64,000 nt of DNA from Clostridioides difficile (GTDB lineage Bacteria; Bacillota; Clostridia; Peptostreptococcales; Peptostreptococcaceae), in NCBI RefSeq assembly GCF_001299635.1, contig NZ_JRHN01000017.1, positions 1 to 64,000 on the forward strand, written 5' to 3'. The translations under genes were made by a program, and so were the position numbers. Shown one piece after another: positions 29,034-39,505 of this stretch. The notes beneath the pieces are model-generated. The model ran no database searches, was not told where the DNA came from, and saw only the letters and a list, made by a program, of their open reading frames with translations. Numbering within the stretch: the first letter of the stretch is position 1; every line of letters begins with the position of its first letter.

Positions 29034-29561
29034 TTAATTAAAATAACGTCTTTTAAAGTCAAGTTTATCAAGTGCTATACCTAAAATTATAAAGACAATA
29101 AAACTTCCTATTGGCTGTAATAAACCGAGTAAGCTCATTATAAATGCACTTGTAAAGCTTCCAATGATTATTCCTTCAGCAAACATGTATAAGACTAACC
29201 CTACTATACCCGCTATAATCGAAGCAATTATATTTCTTTTATTTATTATCTTGTCACTTTTAGAAGTGAAAAATAATACAAGTATTGGCTTTATGATTAT
29301 AGTTGGTATTACCCAAATAGCAGCACCTGTAGATAAATCAGCTAGACCAGCACCTATTGCAGAGGCTGCTATAGCGTAGTTTGTTGGTAAGATGGTTGCA
29401 GCAAGATAAATAAAAGCATCTCCTATATGAACATATCCATTATTTCCACCCACTGGGATATGTAGTATATACGCTATTGTCAAACATATTATGGATGCAA
29501 ATAACGCAGAAGTAACAATATAGGTCGTTTTTTTAGAAGTAACTTTATTCATTTTTTCCAA
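29034..29561 (-). CDS. ECF transporter substrate-binding (S) component
   Basis: 175 residues, almost entirely membrane: about five or six helices, with the Gly/Pro-rich HIPVGGNNGYVHIGDAFIYL segment typical of ECF S-components. It would bind a vitamin-like solute and use a shared energising module encoded elsewhere. I keep the TTG start at 29561: GGGAGG lies about seven bases before it, while the ATG at 29552 is further from any site. The ligand is unknown. It is cotranscribed with the small radical SAM gene. Confidence 0.83.
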   Translation of the reverse strand: MEKMNKVTSKKTTYIVTSALFASIICLTIAYILHIPVGGNNGYVHIGDAFIYLAATILPTNYAIAASAIGAGLADLSTGAAIWVIPTIIIKPILVLFFTSKSDKIINKRNIIASIIAGIVGLVLYMFAEGIIIGSFTSAFIMSLLGLLQPIGSFIVFIILGIALDKLDFKRRYFN

Positions 29562-29886
29562 TATACTCCCTCCCTAGAAATCCAAAACTAAGATAATTGT
29601 AATGTTTTCTTATACATATATTAATATTAATCATACAATTTTCATAGTTTGTTTAGTGTTTTTTTTGTAAAATATAGATTGTACCCATTCAAATGTATAT
29701 AAATAGAAACGTGGAATAGAGTAGTAGGCAAAGTAGAATATAATATGTGATGTATTAGAAGTGGATAAATTATAGATAAAAAAATAATATAAGAGAGTCT
29801 ACCCAATAGACTCTCTTATATTTGGGAAATTAAAGGCTATTTTGTTAGATAATAGCTAATTAATAAAAAAATATATTTATAAAATA
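29562..29886. other. Intergenic region between ldhA and the ECF gene
   Basis: No gene seen. Contains the ldhA terminator (29790-29818) and the AT-rich upstream region of the ECF S-component. Confidence 0.6.
29790..29818 (-). terminator. Terminator of ldhA
   Basis: TAAGAGAGTCTA / TAGACTCTCTTA, a 12-bp perfect stem with a 5-base loop. On the minus strand it is followed by a T-rich stretch. Confidence 0.9.
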
Positions 29887-30885
29887 CTAATTTACTCTAT
29901 TAGTAGCAGTTCCTGTTTCTATAACTTCTACAGCACTACTTAAACTAGAATAAACTATATTTTCTATCGCTGTACTAGTGAAGAAACCAAGGTGATGAGT
30001 GAATATAACTTGTTCCATAGAAAGAAGTTTGTTTATTTCTGGGTCAGTTAATTCGCCTGGATTCATCTTTTTATTTAAGAATAATCCTTCAGTTTCAAAT
30101 GTATCAAGGGCAGCAGCTCTTATTTTTCCTGATTCTAGTGCTTCTATTAAGTCCCCTGTCTTAATTAAACCACCACGACCAGTATTTACTATATAAGCTC
30201 CATCCTTCATTATAGCTAGAGTATCTTTGTTTATCATATGTTTTGTTCCTTCAAGTAAAGGAGTATGTAATGTTATAAGGTCAGCTTCTTTTAAAAGGTC
30301 CTCTAAAGTATCTTTATAAGTTAATATATCATTTAAATCATTATTTGGATATTGGTCAAATGCAATTACGTTAGCCCCTAAGCCTTTGAATAGTTTTGCA
30401 GAAGTAGCACCTATTTTTCCAGTACCTATAACACCTACTGTAATAGATCTAACTTCTGTCCCAAGAAGTTCAGCTATCCAACGATAGTCACCTTCACAGA
30501 CTTTTTTCTTTACTAAAGGAGTTTTTCTTAAAAGGTTCATAGCTTGAGTAACAGCTAATTCAGCTATTGCATTAGGTGAATAAGAAGGAACATTAGTAAC
30601 AATAAGTCCATTTTCATTAACTAGACCAAAATGTATCATATCCATTCCTGCAGTTCTTGAAGCTATAACTTTAACCCCAGCATCTTTTAAAGTCTCATAA
30701 ATATAAGGGTTATCTATATAGTTAGTTTGTTGTATAGATATACCATCATACCCTTTAGCTTTAACCACATTTTCTTCAGTCATGTTTTCAGGATAAATAT
30801 CCACTTGAACATCCTTATGCTCTTCAGACCATTGTTTTATTACTGGTTCTTCATAATCGCGTGCTCCAAATACTAGTATTTTCAT
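29887..30885 (-). CDS. ldhA: (R)-2-hydroxyisocaproate dehydrogenase
   Basis: 332 residues, a D-2-hydroxyacid dehydrogenase. It reduces 2-oxoisocaproate (from leucine) to (R)-2-hydroxyisocaproate with NADH. The NAD-binding motif is GVIGTGKIGATSAKLF (about 149), with Asp for NAD in VIAFDQYP. The catalytic Arg, Glu and His lie in NTGRGGLI, ALDTFETEG and FTHHLGFFT. It resembles D-lactate dehydrogenases, but the divergent neighbour is the hadA operon, whose first step uses its product, as in C. difficile. The ATG has GGAGGG upstream. Confidence 0.93.
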   Translation of the reverse strand: MKILVFGARDYEEPVIKQWSEEHKDVQVDIYPENMTEENVVKAKGYDGISIQQTNYIDNPYIYETLKDAGVKVIASRTAGMDMIHFGLVNENGLIVTNVPSYSPNAIAELAVTQAMNLLRKTPLVKKKVCEGDYRWIAELLGTEVRSITVGVIGTGKIGATSAKLFKGLGANVIAFDQYPNNDLNDILTYKDTLEDLLKEADLITLHTPLLEGTKHMINKDTLAIMKDGAYIVNTGRGGLIKTGDLIEALESGKIRAAALDTFETEGLFLNKKMNPGELTDPEINKLLSMEQVIFTHHLGFFTSTAIENIVYSSLSSAVEVIETGTATNRVN

Positions 30886-31264
30886 ATCAATACCCTCCTG
30901 TAATTATTAAATTATATGGTAATCTTTCATTTAGAAATAATATGTAACATATAAGGCTATGTTTTTTATACAAAATTTTTAAGGTTAAAAATTTAGTTTT
31001 GAAATTGTTTTCCCTGTCATATTTCGATATTTAGTTATTTTTTATTTAATGTAATAATTGCTTTAAAAATTTATCAAAGAAATTGTTATTTTTTAGATTA
31101 AATATTATTAAAAATTTATCTAAGTTTGAAATTAGTTAACTAACTTGCTGATTAATTACAATGATAACATGTGTTTTTGAGTTTAGCAATGAAAACTTTT
31201 TTTGAAATGTCAAGCTTTTTCACAAAAAAATATATAAAAAAAACTTTTATATGCATAGAAAGGA

Positions 31265-31297
31265 TGGCAAAATGCAATGGAGAGTTGCATAATGCCA
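31265..31297. promoter_or_regulatory. Inverted repeat, candidate enhancer site for the hadA activator
   Basis: TGGCA-AA-ATGCAA, then TGGAGAG, then TTGCAT-AA-TGCCA: symmetric arms (the internal AA pairs do not match) centred at 31281, about 120 bp upstream of the expected start site. Distance and symmetry fit a binding site for a dimeric sigma-54 activator. Confidence 0.6.
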
Positions 31298-31373
31298 CGA
31301 TATGAAAATAATAATTCAATTGTATATTGTTAAAAAACATTCAAATCAAGCGATATTTTGCTTAAATATAAAG

Positions 31374-31390
31374 TTGGCACGATAAATGCT
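31374..31390 (+). promoter_or_regulatory. Sigma-54 (-24/-12) promoter of the hadA operon
   Basis: TTGGCAC at 31374-31380 and ATGCT at 31386-31390. The invariant GG (31376-31377) and GC (31388-31389) are separated by exactly 10 bases. The gene for a PAS-type sigma-54 activator follows the operon. Confidence 0.88.
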
Positions 31391-31561
31391 TAACAATATA
31401 GGTGTAAGACAATAAAACAATAAAAAATAATTTTAATAATTTTTAAGTTATTTTAGATAAGATTAGGAACTTTGACATCAAATAGTTAATATCAGAAAAA
31501 GGTATTTCATGAGTGATTTAATCGAAATTTTATAATTGATACTATTAAGGAGGAAAACGTT

Positions 31562-32761
31562 ATGCTTTTAGAAGGAGTTAAAGTAGTAGAACTTTCAAGT
31601 TTCATCGCAGCACCATGTTGTGCAAAAATGTTAGGTGACTGGGGTGCAGAGGTTATTAAGATTGAACCTATAGAAGGTGATGGAATAAGAGTTATGGGTG
31701 GAACATTTAAATCTCCAGCATCAGATGATGAAAACCCTATGTTTGAATTAGAAAATGGAAATAAAAAGGGTGTAAGTATTAATATAAAATCAAAAGAAGG
31801 AGTAGAAATATTACATAAATTATTATCAGAAGCAGACATATTTGTAACTAATGTTAGAGTTCAAGCATTAGAAAAAATGGGTATAGCTTATGACCAAATA
31901 AAAGATAAATATCCAGGATTAATATTCTCTCAAATATTAGGATATGGTGAAAAAGGACCTTTAAAAGATAAACCAGGATTTGACTACACTGCATACTTCG
32001 CAAGAGGAGGAGTTAGCCAATCTGTTATGGAAAAAGGAACATCTCCAGCAAATACAGCAGCAGGATTTGGTGACCACTATGCAGGTCTAGCATTAGCAGC
32101 AGGAAGTTTAGCAGCATTACATAAAAAAAGTCAAACTGGCAAAGGTGAAAGAGTAACAGTAAGTCTTTTCCATACAGCTATATATGGAATGGGAACAATG
32201 ATAACAACAGCACAATACGGAAATGAAATGCCTTTATCAAGAGAAAATCCAAACAGCCCATTAATGACTACATATAAATGTAAAGATGGAAGATGGATTC
32301 AATTAGCCTTAATACAATACAACAAGTGGTTAGGCAAATTCTGTAAGGTTATAAATAGAGAATATATATTAGAAGACGATAGATACAATAACATAGATTC
32401 AATGGTTAATCATGTTGAAGATTTAGTTAAGATAGTTGGAGAAGCTATGTTAGAAAAAACATTAGATGAGTGGTCAGCTCTATTAGAAGAAGCAGACTTA
32501 CCATTTGAAAAAATCCAAAGCTGTGAAGACTTATTAGATGACGAACAAGCTTGGGCAAACGACTTCTTATTTAAGAAAACATATGATAGCGGAAATACAG
32601 GTGTCTTAGTTAATACTCCAGTTATGTTTAGAAATGAAGGAATAAAAGATTATACACCAGCACCAAAAGTAGGTCAACATACTGTAGAAGTATTAAAATC
32701 TTTAGGTTATGATGAAGAAAAAATAAATAACTTCAAAGATAGTAAAGTTGTAAGATACTAA
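31562..32761 (+). CDS. hadA: Isocaprenoyl-CoA : 2-hydroxyisocaproate CoA-transferase
   Basis: 399 residues, class III (CaiB/BaiF) CoA-transferase. It moves CoA from isocaprenoyl-CoA or isocaproyl-CoA to (R)-2-hydroxyisocaproate. The catalytic Asp171 is in FGDHYAGLALAAGS, the expected place for the aspartyl-CoA anhydride residue. It begins LLEGVKVVELSSFIAAPCC, a typical family start. It has a strong ribosome site AGGAGG and is the first gene of the operon under the sigma-54 promoter; hadI starts 38 bases after it. Confidence 0.95.
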   Translation: MLLEGVKVVELSSFIAAPCCAKMLGDWGAEVIKIEPIEGDGIRVMGGTFKSPASDDENPMFELENGNKKGVSINIKSKEGVEILHKLLSEADIFVTNVRVQALEKMGIAYDQIKDKYPGLIFSQILGYGEKGPLKDKPGFDYTAYFARGGVSQSVMEKGTSPANTAAGFGDHYAGLALAAGSLAALHKKSQTGKGERVTVSLFHTAIYGMGTMITTAQYGNEMPLSRENPNSPLMTTYKCKDGRWIQLALIQYNKWLGKFCKVINREYILEDDRYNNIDSMVNHVEDLVKIVGEAMLEKTLDEWSALLEEADLPFEKIQSCEDLLDDEQAWANDFLFKKTYDSGNTGVLVNTPVMFRNEGIKDYTPAPKVGQHTVEVLKSLGYDEEKINNFKDSKVVRY

Positions 32762-32799
32762 TTAGTAATTCTAGATTTTATAAAAGGAGAATGCTAAAG

Positions 32800-33600
32800 A
32801 TGTACACAATGGGATTAGATATAGGTTCAACTGCATCAAAGGGAGTAATTTTAAAAGATGGAGAAGATATTGTAGCTTATGAGACAATATCTTCTGGTAC
32901 TGGGACTACTGGACCATCAAGAGTTTTAGAAAAATTATATGGCAAGACTGGTCTTGCAAGAGAAGACATTGAAAAAGTTGTAGTTACAGGATATGGAAGA
33001 ATGAATTATTCAGATGCTGATAAGCAGATAAGTGAATTAAGCTGTCATGCCAGGGGAGTAAACTTCATAATTCCAGAGACAAGAACCATTATTGACATAG
33101 GTGGTCAAGATGCAAAGGTATTAAAGTTAGATAATAATGGAAGACTACTAAACTTTCTTATGAATGACAAGTGTGCTGCTGGTACAGGAAGATTTTTAGA
33201 TGTAATGGCAAAGATAATAGAGGTTGATGTATCTGAACTCGGAAGTATATCTATGAATTCTCAAAATGAAGTGTCAATAAGCAGTACATGTACAGTATTT
33301 GCAGAGTCTGAGGTTATATCACATTTATCTGAAAATGCAAAAATTGAAGATATAGTGGCAGGTATTCATACTTCAGTAGCAAAGAGAGTTTCTAGCCTAG
33401 TAAAAAGAATAGGAGTACAAAGAAATGTAGTTATGGTTGGTGGAGTTGCTAGAAATAGTGGTATCGTAAGAGCTATGGCAAGAGAAATCAACACAGAAAT
33501 TATTGTACCTGATATACCTCAATTAACGGGCGCTTTAGGAGCAGCATTATACGCTTTTGATGAGGCGAAAACATCACAAAAAGAAGTGAAAAATATATAA
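32800..33600 (+). CDS. hadI: Activator (archerase) of 2-hydroxyisocaproyl-CoA dehydratase
   Basis: 266 residues from the ATG at 32800; the ATG at 32791 is only one base behind GGAGA. An ASKHA-fold ATPase (GLDIGSTASKG phosphate motif, VVTGYGR, DIGGQDAK, MVGGVARN). Two conserved Cys, C125 in KCAAGTGRF and C164 in STCTVF, each donated by one monomer, hold a single [4Fe-4S] cluster across the dimer. It injects one electron into HadBC at the cost of ATP. Oxygen sensitive by family. Confidence 0.95.
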   Translation: MYTMGLDIGSTASKGVILKDGEDIVAYETISSGTGTTGPSRVLEKLYGKTGLAREDIEKVVVTGYGRMNYSDADKQISELSCHARGVNFIIPETRTIIDIGGQDAKVLKLDNNGRLLNFLMNDKCAAGTGRFLDVMAKIIEVDVSELGSISMNSQNEVSISSTCTVFAESEVISHLSENAKIEDIVAGIHTSVAKRVSSLVKRIGVQRNVVMVGGVARNSGIVRAMAREINTEIIVPDIPQLTGALGAALYAFDEAKTSQKEVKNI

Positions 33601-33614
33601 AAAGAGGGATGAAA

Positions 33615-34841
33615 ATGTCTGAAAAAAAAGAAGCTAGAGTAGTAATAAATGATTTATTAGCTGAACAATATGCAAATGCATTTAAAGCTAAAGAAGAAGG
33701 AAGACCTGTAGGTTGGTCAACATCAGTATTTCCTCAAGAATTAGCAGAAGTATTTGACTTAAATGTATTATATCCAGAAAACCAAGCAGCTGGGGTAGCG
33801 GCTAAAAAAGGTTCTTTAGAATTATGTGAAATGGCTGAATCTAAAGGATATTCTATCGACCTATGTGCATATGCAAGAACAAATTTTGGTCTTTTAGAAA
33901 ATGGTGGCTGTGAAGCTTTAGATATGCCAGCTCCAGATTTCCTACTTTGCTGTAACAATATATGTAACCAAGTTATAAAATGGTATGAAAATATTTCAAG
34001 AGAATTAGATATACCTCTAATAATGATTGATACAACTTTCAATAATGAAGATGAAGTTACTCAATCAAGAATTGATTATATTAAAGCTCAATTTGAAGAA
34101 GCTATAAAGCAATTAGAAATTATATCAGGAAAGAAATTTGACCCTAAGAAGTTTGAAGAAGTAATGAAAATATCAGCTGAGAATGGAAGACTATGGAAAT
34201 ACTCTATGAGTTTACCAGCAGATTCTTCTCCTTCACCAATGAATGGATTTGACTTATTTACTTACATGGCTGTAATAGTTTGTGCTAGAGGTAAAAAAGA
34301 AACTACAGAAGCATTTAAGTTACTTATAGAAGAATTAGAGGACAACATGAAAACTGGGAAATCTTCTTTCAGAGGAGAAGAAAAATACAGAATAATGATG
34401 GAAGGTATACCTTGTTGGCCATATATAGGATACAAAATGAAAACATTAGCTAAATTTGGAGTTAACATGACAGGTAGTGTTTACCCACATGCTTGGGCAT
34501 TACAATATGAAGTTAATGATTTAGATGGAATGGCAGTAGCATACAGTACTATGTTTAACAATGTAAACTTAGACCGTATGACAAAATATAGAGTTGATTC
34601 TTTAATAGATGGTAAATGTGATGGAGCATTCTATCATATGAACAGAAGCTGTAAGCTTATGAGTTTAATACAATATGAAATGCAAAGAAGAGCAGCTGAA
34701 GAAACTGGATTACCATATGCTGGATTTGATGGTGACCAAGCAGATCCTAGAGCTTTTACTAATGCTCAATTTGAAACAAGAATTCAAGGTTTAGTTGAAG
34801 TAATGGAAGAAAGAAAAAAACTTAATAGAGGTGAGATATAA
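33615..34841 (+). CDS. hadB: 2-hydroxyisocaproyl-CoA dehydratase, subunit alpha
   Basis: 408 residues from the ATG at 33615, seven bases behind GAGGG; the ATG at 33609 is too close. It belongs to the HgdB/FldB dehydratase family. Conserved Cys in [19 protein letters not shown] and HMNRSCKLM fit ligands of the [4Fe-4S] cluster. With HadC it removes water from (R)-2-hydroxyisocaproyl-CoA by a ketyl-radical mechanism, giving isocaprenoyl-CoA. Its stop overlaps the start of hadC by one base (TAATG), consistent with equal production of the subunits. Confidence 0.95.
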   Translation: MSEKKEARVVINDLLAEQYANAFKAKEEGRPVGWSTSVFPQELAEVFDLNVLYPENQAAGVAAKKGSLELCEMAESKGYSIDLCAYARTNFGLLENGGCEALDMPAPDFLLCCNNICNQVIKWYENISRELDIPLIMIDTTFNNEDEVTQSRIDYIKAQFEEAIKQLEIISGKKFDPKKFEEVMKISAENGRLWKYSMSLPADSSPSPMNGFDLFTYMAVIVCARGKKETTEAFKLLIEELEDNMKTGKSSFRGEEKYRIMMEGIPCWPYIGYKMKTLAKFGVNMTGSVYPHAWALQYEVNDLDGMAVAYSTMFNNVNLDRMTKYRVDSLIDGKCDGAFYHMNRSCKLMSLIQYEMQRRAAEETGLPYAGFDGDQADPRAFTNAQFETRIQGLVEVMEERKKLNRGEI

Positions 34842-35968
34842 TGGAAGCTATTTTATCTAAAATGAAAGAAGTAGTTGAAAATCCAAATGCGGCTGTAAAA
34901 AAATATAAAGATGAAACTGGTAAAAAAGCTATAGGTTGTTTCCCAGTTTACTGCCCAGAAGAGATTATACATGCAGCTGGAATGCTTCCAGTTGGTATAT
35001 GGGGAGGACAAACAGAATTAGATTTAGCTAAACAATATTTCCCTGCATTTGCATGTTCAATAATGCAATCATGTTTAGAATATGGATTAAAAGGTGCTTA
35101 TGATGAATTATCTGGAGTTATTATACCAGGTATGTGTGATACATTAATTTGTCTAGGACAAAACTGGAAATCAGCAGTACCTCATATAAAATATATATCA
35201 TTAGTACATCCACAAAATAGAAAACTTGAAGCTGGTGTAAAATACCTAATCAGTGAGTACAAAGGTGTAAAAAGAGAGCTTGAAGAAATATGTGGTTATG
35301 AAATAGAAGAAGCAAAAATTCATGAAAGTATAGAAGTTTACAATGAACATAGAAAAACTATGAGAGACTTTGTTGAAGTAGCTTATAAACATTCTAATAC
35401 TATAAAACCATCAGTAAGAAGCTTGGTAATCAAAAGTGGATTCTTTATGAGAAAAGAAGAACACACTGAATTAGTAAAAGAATTAATAGCAAAATTAAAT
35501 GCTATGCCAGAAGAAGTCTGTTCTGGAAAGAAAGTTTTATTAACAGGTATAGTAGCTGATTCTAAAGATATATTAGATATTTTAGAAGACAACAATATAT
35601 CAGTTGTAGCAGATGATTTAGCTCAAGAAACAAGACAATTCAGAACAGATGTACCAGCAGGTGATGATGCGTTAGAGAGATTAGCAAGACAATGGTCAAA
35701 CATAGAAGGATGTTCATTAGCTTATGACCCTAAGAAAAAACGTGGGTCACTTATAGTAGATGAAGTTAAAAAGAAAGATATAGATGGTGTTATCTTCTGT
35801 ATGATGAAGTTCTGTGACCCAGAAGAATACGATTATCCTTTAGTTAAAAAAGATATAGAAGATAGTGGAATACCTACTTTATATGTTGAAATTGACCAAC
35901 AAACTCAGAATAATGAACAAGCCAGAACTCGTATTCAAACTTTTGCTGAGATGATGAGTTTAGCGTAA
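34841..35968 (+). CDS. hadC: 2-hydroxyisocaproyl-CoA dehydratase, subunit beta
   Basis: 375 residues, the paralogue of HadB in the same dehydratase family. Cys residues in [20 protein letters not shown] and [13 protein letters not shown] are placed for a second [4Fe-4S] cluster. Ribosome site GAGGTGA lies within the end of hadB. It forms the active heterodimer with HadB; acdB starts 47 bases later. Confidence 0.95.
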   Translation: MEAILSKMKEVVENPNAAVKKYKDETGKKAIGCFPVYCPEEIIHAAGMLPVGIWGGQTELDLAKQYFPAFACSIMQSCLEYGLKGAYDELSGVIIPGMCDTLICLGQNWKSAVPHIKYISLVHPQNRKLEAGVKYLISEYKGVKRELEEICGYEIEEAKIHESIEVYNEHRKTMRDFVEVAYKHSNTIKPSVRSLVIKSGFFMRKEEHTELVKELIAKLNAMPEEVCSGKKVLLTGIVADSKDILDILEDNNISVVADDLAQETRQFRTDVPAGDDALERLARQWSNIEGCSLAYDPKKKRGSLIVDEVKKKDIDGVIFCMMKFCDPEEYDYPLVKKDIEDSGIPTLYVEIDQQTQNNEQARTRIQTFAEMMSLA

Positions 35969-36015
35969 GTTCATTAAAATAAATTTACTATAAAATGTGA
36001 AAATTGGAGGAAGCT

Positions 36016-37149
36016 ATGTTATATAACAAAGAACAAGAACTTTTAAGAAAAGCAGTAAGAGATTTTGTTAGTAAAGAATTAGATACTTTACCAGCAGAAA
36101 TGGATAAAACAGGTGTAATGCCTAAGGAATTAATCAAAAAGTTAGCTGAAACAAAATTTATAAGCAGTAATATTCCAGAAGAGTATGGTGGTGGGGGAGC
36201 AGGATATGTTTCTTATGCTATCATAATGGAAGAAATAGCTAGAAGATGTGCATCAACAGCTACTTTTGTTACAGCTGGTTCTTCTCTTGCTACATTACCA
36301 ATACTTTACAATGGTACTGAAGAGCAAAAACAAAAATACTTAAAAGGTTTAGCAACAGGTGAATTAATAGGAGCATTTGGTTTAACTGAGCCAGGAGCTG
36401 GTTCTGATGCAGGTGGGCAACAAACAACAGCAGAATTAGTTGGAGACCACTACATCTTAAATGGTAGAAAAACTTTCATAACTAATGGACCATTCTGCGA
36501 CATAGCTATAGTAATAGCAGTTACAGATAGAAGTAAAGGTCTTAGAGGGACATCAGCATTTATAGTAGAAAGTAAATGGGATGGTTTCTCAACAGGAGCT
36601 CATGAAGATAAAATGGGTATAAGAGGAACTGAAACTTCTGACTTAATATTTGAAAATGTTAAAGTTCCAAAAGAAAACCTTATAGGAAAAGAAGGTAATG
36701 GATTTAAAATAGCAATGGGTACTTTAGAAGTAGGTAGAATAGGTGTTGCTGCTCTAGCTCTAGGAATTGCTCAAGGTGCTTTAGATGAAGCTGTTAAATA
36801 TACAAAACAAAGAGTTCAATTTGGTAAGCCTATAGCTAAATTCCAAAATACTCAATTTACTATAGCTGATATGGAAACAAAAGTTTGTGCAGCTAGAGGA
36901 TTAGTTTACGATGCAGCACAAAAGAGAGATGCAGGAATGAGAGTTGCTCAAGAATCTGCAATGGCTAAATACTATGCAGCAGAAGTTGCAAATGAAGTTG
37001 CTTACAAAGCATTACAACTTCATGGTGGATATGGATTCATAAAAGATTATGAAATCGAAAGAATGTACAGAGACGCTAGAATCGTATCAATATACGAAGG
37101 AACATCAGAAGTTCAAAAAATGGTAATTTCATCAAACGTATTAAAATAA
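36016..37149 (+). CDS. acdB: Isocaprenoyl-CoA reductase (acyl-CoA dehydrogenase, bifurcating)
   Basis: 377 residues from the ATG at 36016 behind GGAGG; the TTG at 36004 overlaps that site. An FAD acyl-CoA dehydrogenase with AFGLTEPGAGSDAGG, the FITNGPFCD segment, LQLHGGYGF and the catalytic Glu in IYEGTSEVQ. With EtfBA it reduces isocaprenoyl-CoA to isocaproyl-CoA with NADH and, by electron bifurcation, also reduces ferredoxin. That is how leucine reduction conserves energy. Confidence 0.94.
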   Translation: MLYNKEQELLRKAVRDFVSKELDTLPAEMDKTGVMPKELIKKLAETKFISSNIPEEYGGGGAGYVSYAIIMEEIARRCASTATFVTAGSSLATLPILYNGTEEQKQKYLKGLATGELIGAFGLTEPGAGSDAGGQQTTAELVGDHYILNGRKTFITNGPFCDIAIVIAVTDRSKGLRGTSAFIVESKWDGFSTGAHEDKMGIRGTETSDLIFENVKVPKENLIGKEGNGFKIAMGTLEVGRIGVAALALGIAQGALDEAVKYTKQRVQFGKPIAKFQNTQFTIADMETKVCAARGLVYDAAQKRDAGMRVAQESAMAKYYAAEVANEVAYKALQLHGGYGFIKDYEIERMYRDARIVSIYEGTSEVQKMVISSNVLK

Positions 37150-37181
37150 TAAATAATCTAATGAAATTGGAGGTATAGACT

Positions 37182-37967
37182 TTGAAAATATTAGTTTGCG
37201 TAAAACAAGTTCCAGATACTAACGAAGTAAGAATAAATAAAGAAACAGGTACTCTTATAAGAGATGGAGTTCCAAGTATATTAAACCCAGATGATGCTAA
37301 TGCATTAGAGGAAGCTTTAAAAATTAAAGATGAGCATGATGATGTAACTATAACAGTTATAACAATGGGACCTCCTCAAGCAGACTTTATGCTAAGAGAG
37401 TGTTTAGCTATGGGTGCTGATGATGCAATATTATTAAGTGATAGAGCATTTGGAGGAGCTGATACTTGGGCTACATCAAATACTATTGCAGCAGGTATAG
37501 CTAAAGTTGGAGATTATGACATAATATTTGCAGGAAGACAAGCAATAGATGGAGATACTGCACAAGTTGGACCACAAATTGCAGAGAAGTTAGACATTCC
37601 TCAAGTTACATATGTACAAGACTTCAAAATAGAAGGAAAAGATATAATAGTTCAAAGACAATTAGAAGATGGATATGAATTAATAAAAGTAAGTACACCT
37701 GTACTTTTAACAGCAGTAAAAGAGTTAAATGCACCTAGATACATGTCTGTTGATAAAATAGTAAAAGCATATAAACATGATGTAAAAGTTTGGACAATTG
37801 ATGATTTAGATGTAAATAAAGAAGAGGTTGGTTTAAAAGCATCACCAACTAAAGTATTTAGATCATTTACTCCTGAGCCAAGAGGAAAAGGAGAAATCTT
37901 AGAAGGTAAAGCTGATGAAATAGCTAACAAAATAATAATCGGTCTAAAACAAAAGCACATTATATAA
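37182..37967 (+). CDS. etfB: Electron transfer flavoprotein, beta subunit
   Basis: 261 residues starting at a TTG (MKILVCVKQVPDTNEVRIN), with GGAGG eight bases upstream. The family signature is ILNPDDANALEEALK, then DAILLSDRAFGGADTWAT and AGRQAIDGDTAQVGPQIAE. It carries the bifurcating FAD site in such complexes. It sits between acdB and etfA in the usual order; etfA follows 18 bases later. Confidence 0.94.
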   Translation: MKILVCVKQVPDTNEVRINKETGTLIRDGVPSILNPDDANALEEALKIKDEHDDVTITVITMGPPQADFMLRECLAMGADDAILLSDRAFGGADTWATSNTIAAGIAKVGDYDIIFAGRQAIDGDTAQVGPQIAEKLDIPQVTYVQDFKIEGKDIIVQRQLEDGYELIKVSTPVLLTAVKELNAPRYMSVDKIVKAYKHDVKVWTIDDLDVNKEEVGLKASPTKVFRSFTPEPRGKGEILEGKADEIANKIIIGLKQKHII

Positions 37968-37985
37968 GTTGGAGGAGTACAAACT

Positions 37986-39023
37986 ATGAATGATATAAAA
38001 GATTTAAGTTCTTATAAAAACGTATGGATATTTGCAGAACAAAGAGAAGGAAAAATAGCTCCAGTAGTTATCGAATTATTAGGAGAAGGAAGAAAATTAG
38101 CTACAGAAGTAGATGCTGAGCTTTGTGCAGTATTATTAGGAAAAGATGTTGATGGATTAGCTAAAGAGTTAATCACTTTTGGAGCAGATAAAGTTTATGT
38201 TGCAGATGATGCTCTTTTAGAAAAATATACAACTGATGCATATACAAAAGTAATAAAAGATGCAATAGATGAAATAAAACCAGAAATAATGCTTTTCGGA
38301 GCAACTCATATAGGTAGAGATTTAGCACCTAGAATAGCTTCAAGAGTTGGAACTGGATTAACAGCTGACTGTACTAAGTTAGAAATAGACCCAGAAGATA
38401 AGAAAATAAAACAAACTCGTCCAGCATTTGGTGGAAACATAATGGCTACAATCATATGTCCAAACCATAGACCTCAAATGTCTACAGTTAGACCTGGTGT
38501 TATGGATAAAGCTGAACAAGACGAAACAAGAACTGGTGAAGTTATAGCATTAGACTATAAAATAACTCAAGATGATATAAGAACTACTGTTTTAGAAACA
38601 GTTAAAACTAAAAAAGATTTAGTATCTCTTACAGATGCAAATGTTATAGTATCAGGTGGTTTAGGATTAGGTGGACCAGAAGGATTTGAAATGCTTAAGA
38701 AATTAGCTGACAAATTAGGTGGAGTAGTTGGTTCTTCTCGTGCAGCTGTAGATGCTGGATGGATAGACCATTCTCACCAAGTAGGTCAAACAGGAACTAC
38801 TGTTAAGCCAAACCTATACATAGCTTGTGGTATATCAGGAGCAATACAACATTTAGCAGGTATGCAATCATCAGATTTCATAATTGCTATAAACAAAAAC
38901 CCAGCAGCTCCAATTTTAGAAATCGCTGATTATGGAGTAGTTGGAGATTTACATGAAATAGTACCAATGCTTATAGATAAATTAGATAGCGTTGATGATT
39001 TATTAGAAGCTATAAAAGCTTAA
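37986..39023 (+). CDS. etfA: Electron transfer flavoprotein, alpha subunit
   Basis: 345 residues. The C-terminal FAD-binding part is clear: [25 protein letters not shown] and [14 protein letters not shown]. Partner of EtfB in the AcdB complex. Last gene of the hadA operon; a long hairpin follows at 39172. Confidence 0.94.
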   Translation: MNDIKDLSSYKNVWIFAEQREGKIAPVVIELLGEGRKLATEVDAELCAVLLGKDVDGLAKELITFGADKVYVADDALLEKYTTDAYTKVIKDAIDEIKPEIMLFGATHIGRDLAPRIASRVGTGLTADCTKLEIDPEDKKIKQTRPAFGGNIMATIICPNHRPQMSTVRPGVMDKAEQDETRTGEVIALDYKITQDDIRTTVLETVKTKKDLVSLTDANVIVSGGLGLGGPEGFEMLKKLADKLGGVVGSSRAAVDAGWIDHSHQVGQTGTTVKPNLYIACGISGAIQHLAGMQSSDFIIAINKNPAAPILEIADYGVVGDLHEIVPMLIDKLDSVDDLLEAIKA

Positions 39024-39505
39024 TTGATACAAATTATATAAATATTACTGATTGAATAAGTCTTATTAGTTAGTAACATGATTATTAACCCTTTGATAAG
39101 TTGTTGCTAGTTTGTATTTGTCAGTTATTAAAAAGTCTGTTTGAATAAAATTTTACAATACAAGATAATCTAGATAATCCTTATATGTGTATTGCTTACA
39201 AAATGTGAGTCATACCCTATAAGGATTATCTTTATTTTTTTGAATAAATCTTAAATTTAATTAAATTGTACTAAATAGACAAATAATTACTAAATGTGTG
39301 ATAAAATACAATTAAAAGCAAAATGAAATTTTTAACAAACTATAATCATTAAAATTATATCTTAGTTACATTTTAATGAAGGAAGCTATTTAAAAAGACA
39401 AATATTACGAGGAGTTGGTTGTATGTGCTAATGGTATTTATTGTAAGCAAACAATAAATTTTGTATGTAGTTCAATAAATTACTTAATGAAAGGTGCGAA
39501 TATTA
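39024..39505. other. Intergenic region after etfA
   Basis: 482 bp. Contains the operon terminator (39172-39236) and an AT-rich stretch before the activator gene, with no further gene seen. Confidence 0.6.
39172..39236 (+). terminator. Terminator of the hadA-etfA operon
   Basis: AGATAATCCTTATA (39172-39185) pairs perfectly with TATAAGGATTATCT (39218-39231) around a 32-base loop, followed by a T-rich tail. Confidence 0.8.

Larger units (their letters stand above)
30886..31561. other. Divergent control region between ldhA and hadA
   Basis: 676 bp without a credible gene. It holds a sigma-54 promoter at 31374-31390 facing hadA, a 33-bp inverted repeat at 31265-31297 and AT-rich DNA towards ldhA. 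Confidence 0.75.

Noticed and set aside
31152-31340. 62-codon open frame between ldhA and hadA
   Set aside because: No ribosome site; it overlaps the inverted repeat before hadA and its sequence is AT-rich non-coding in style.
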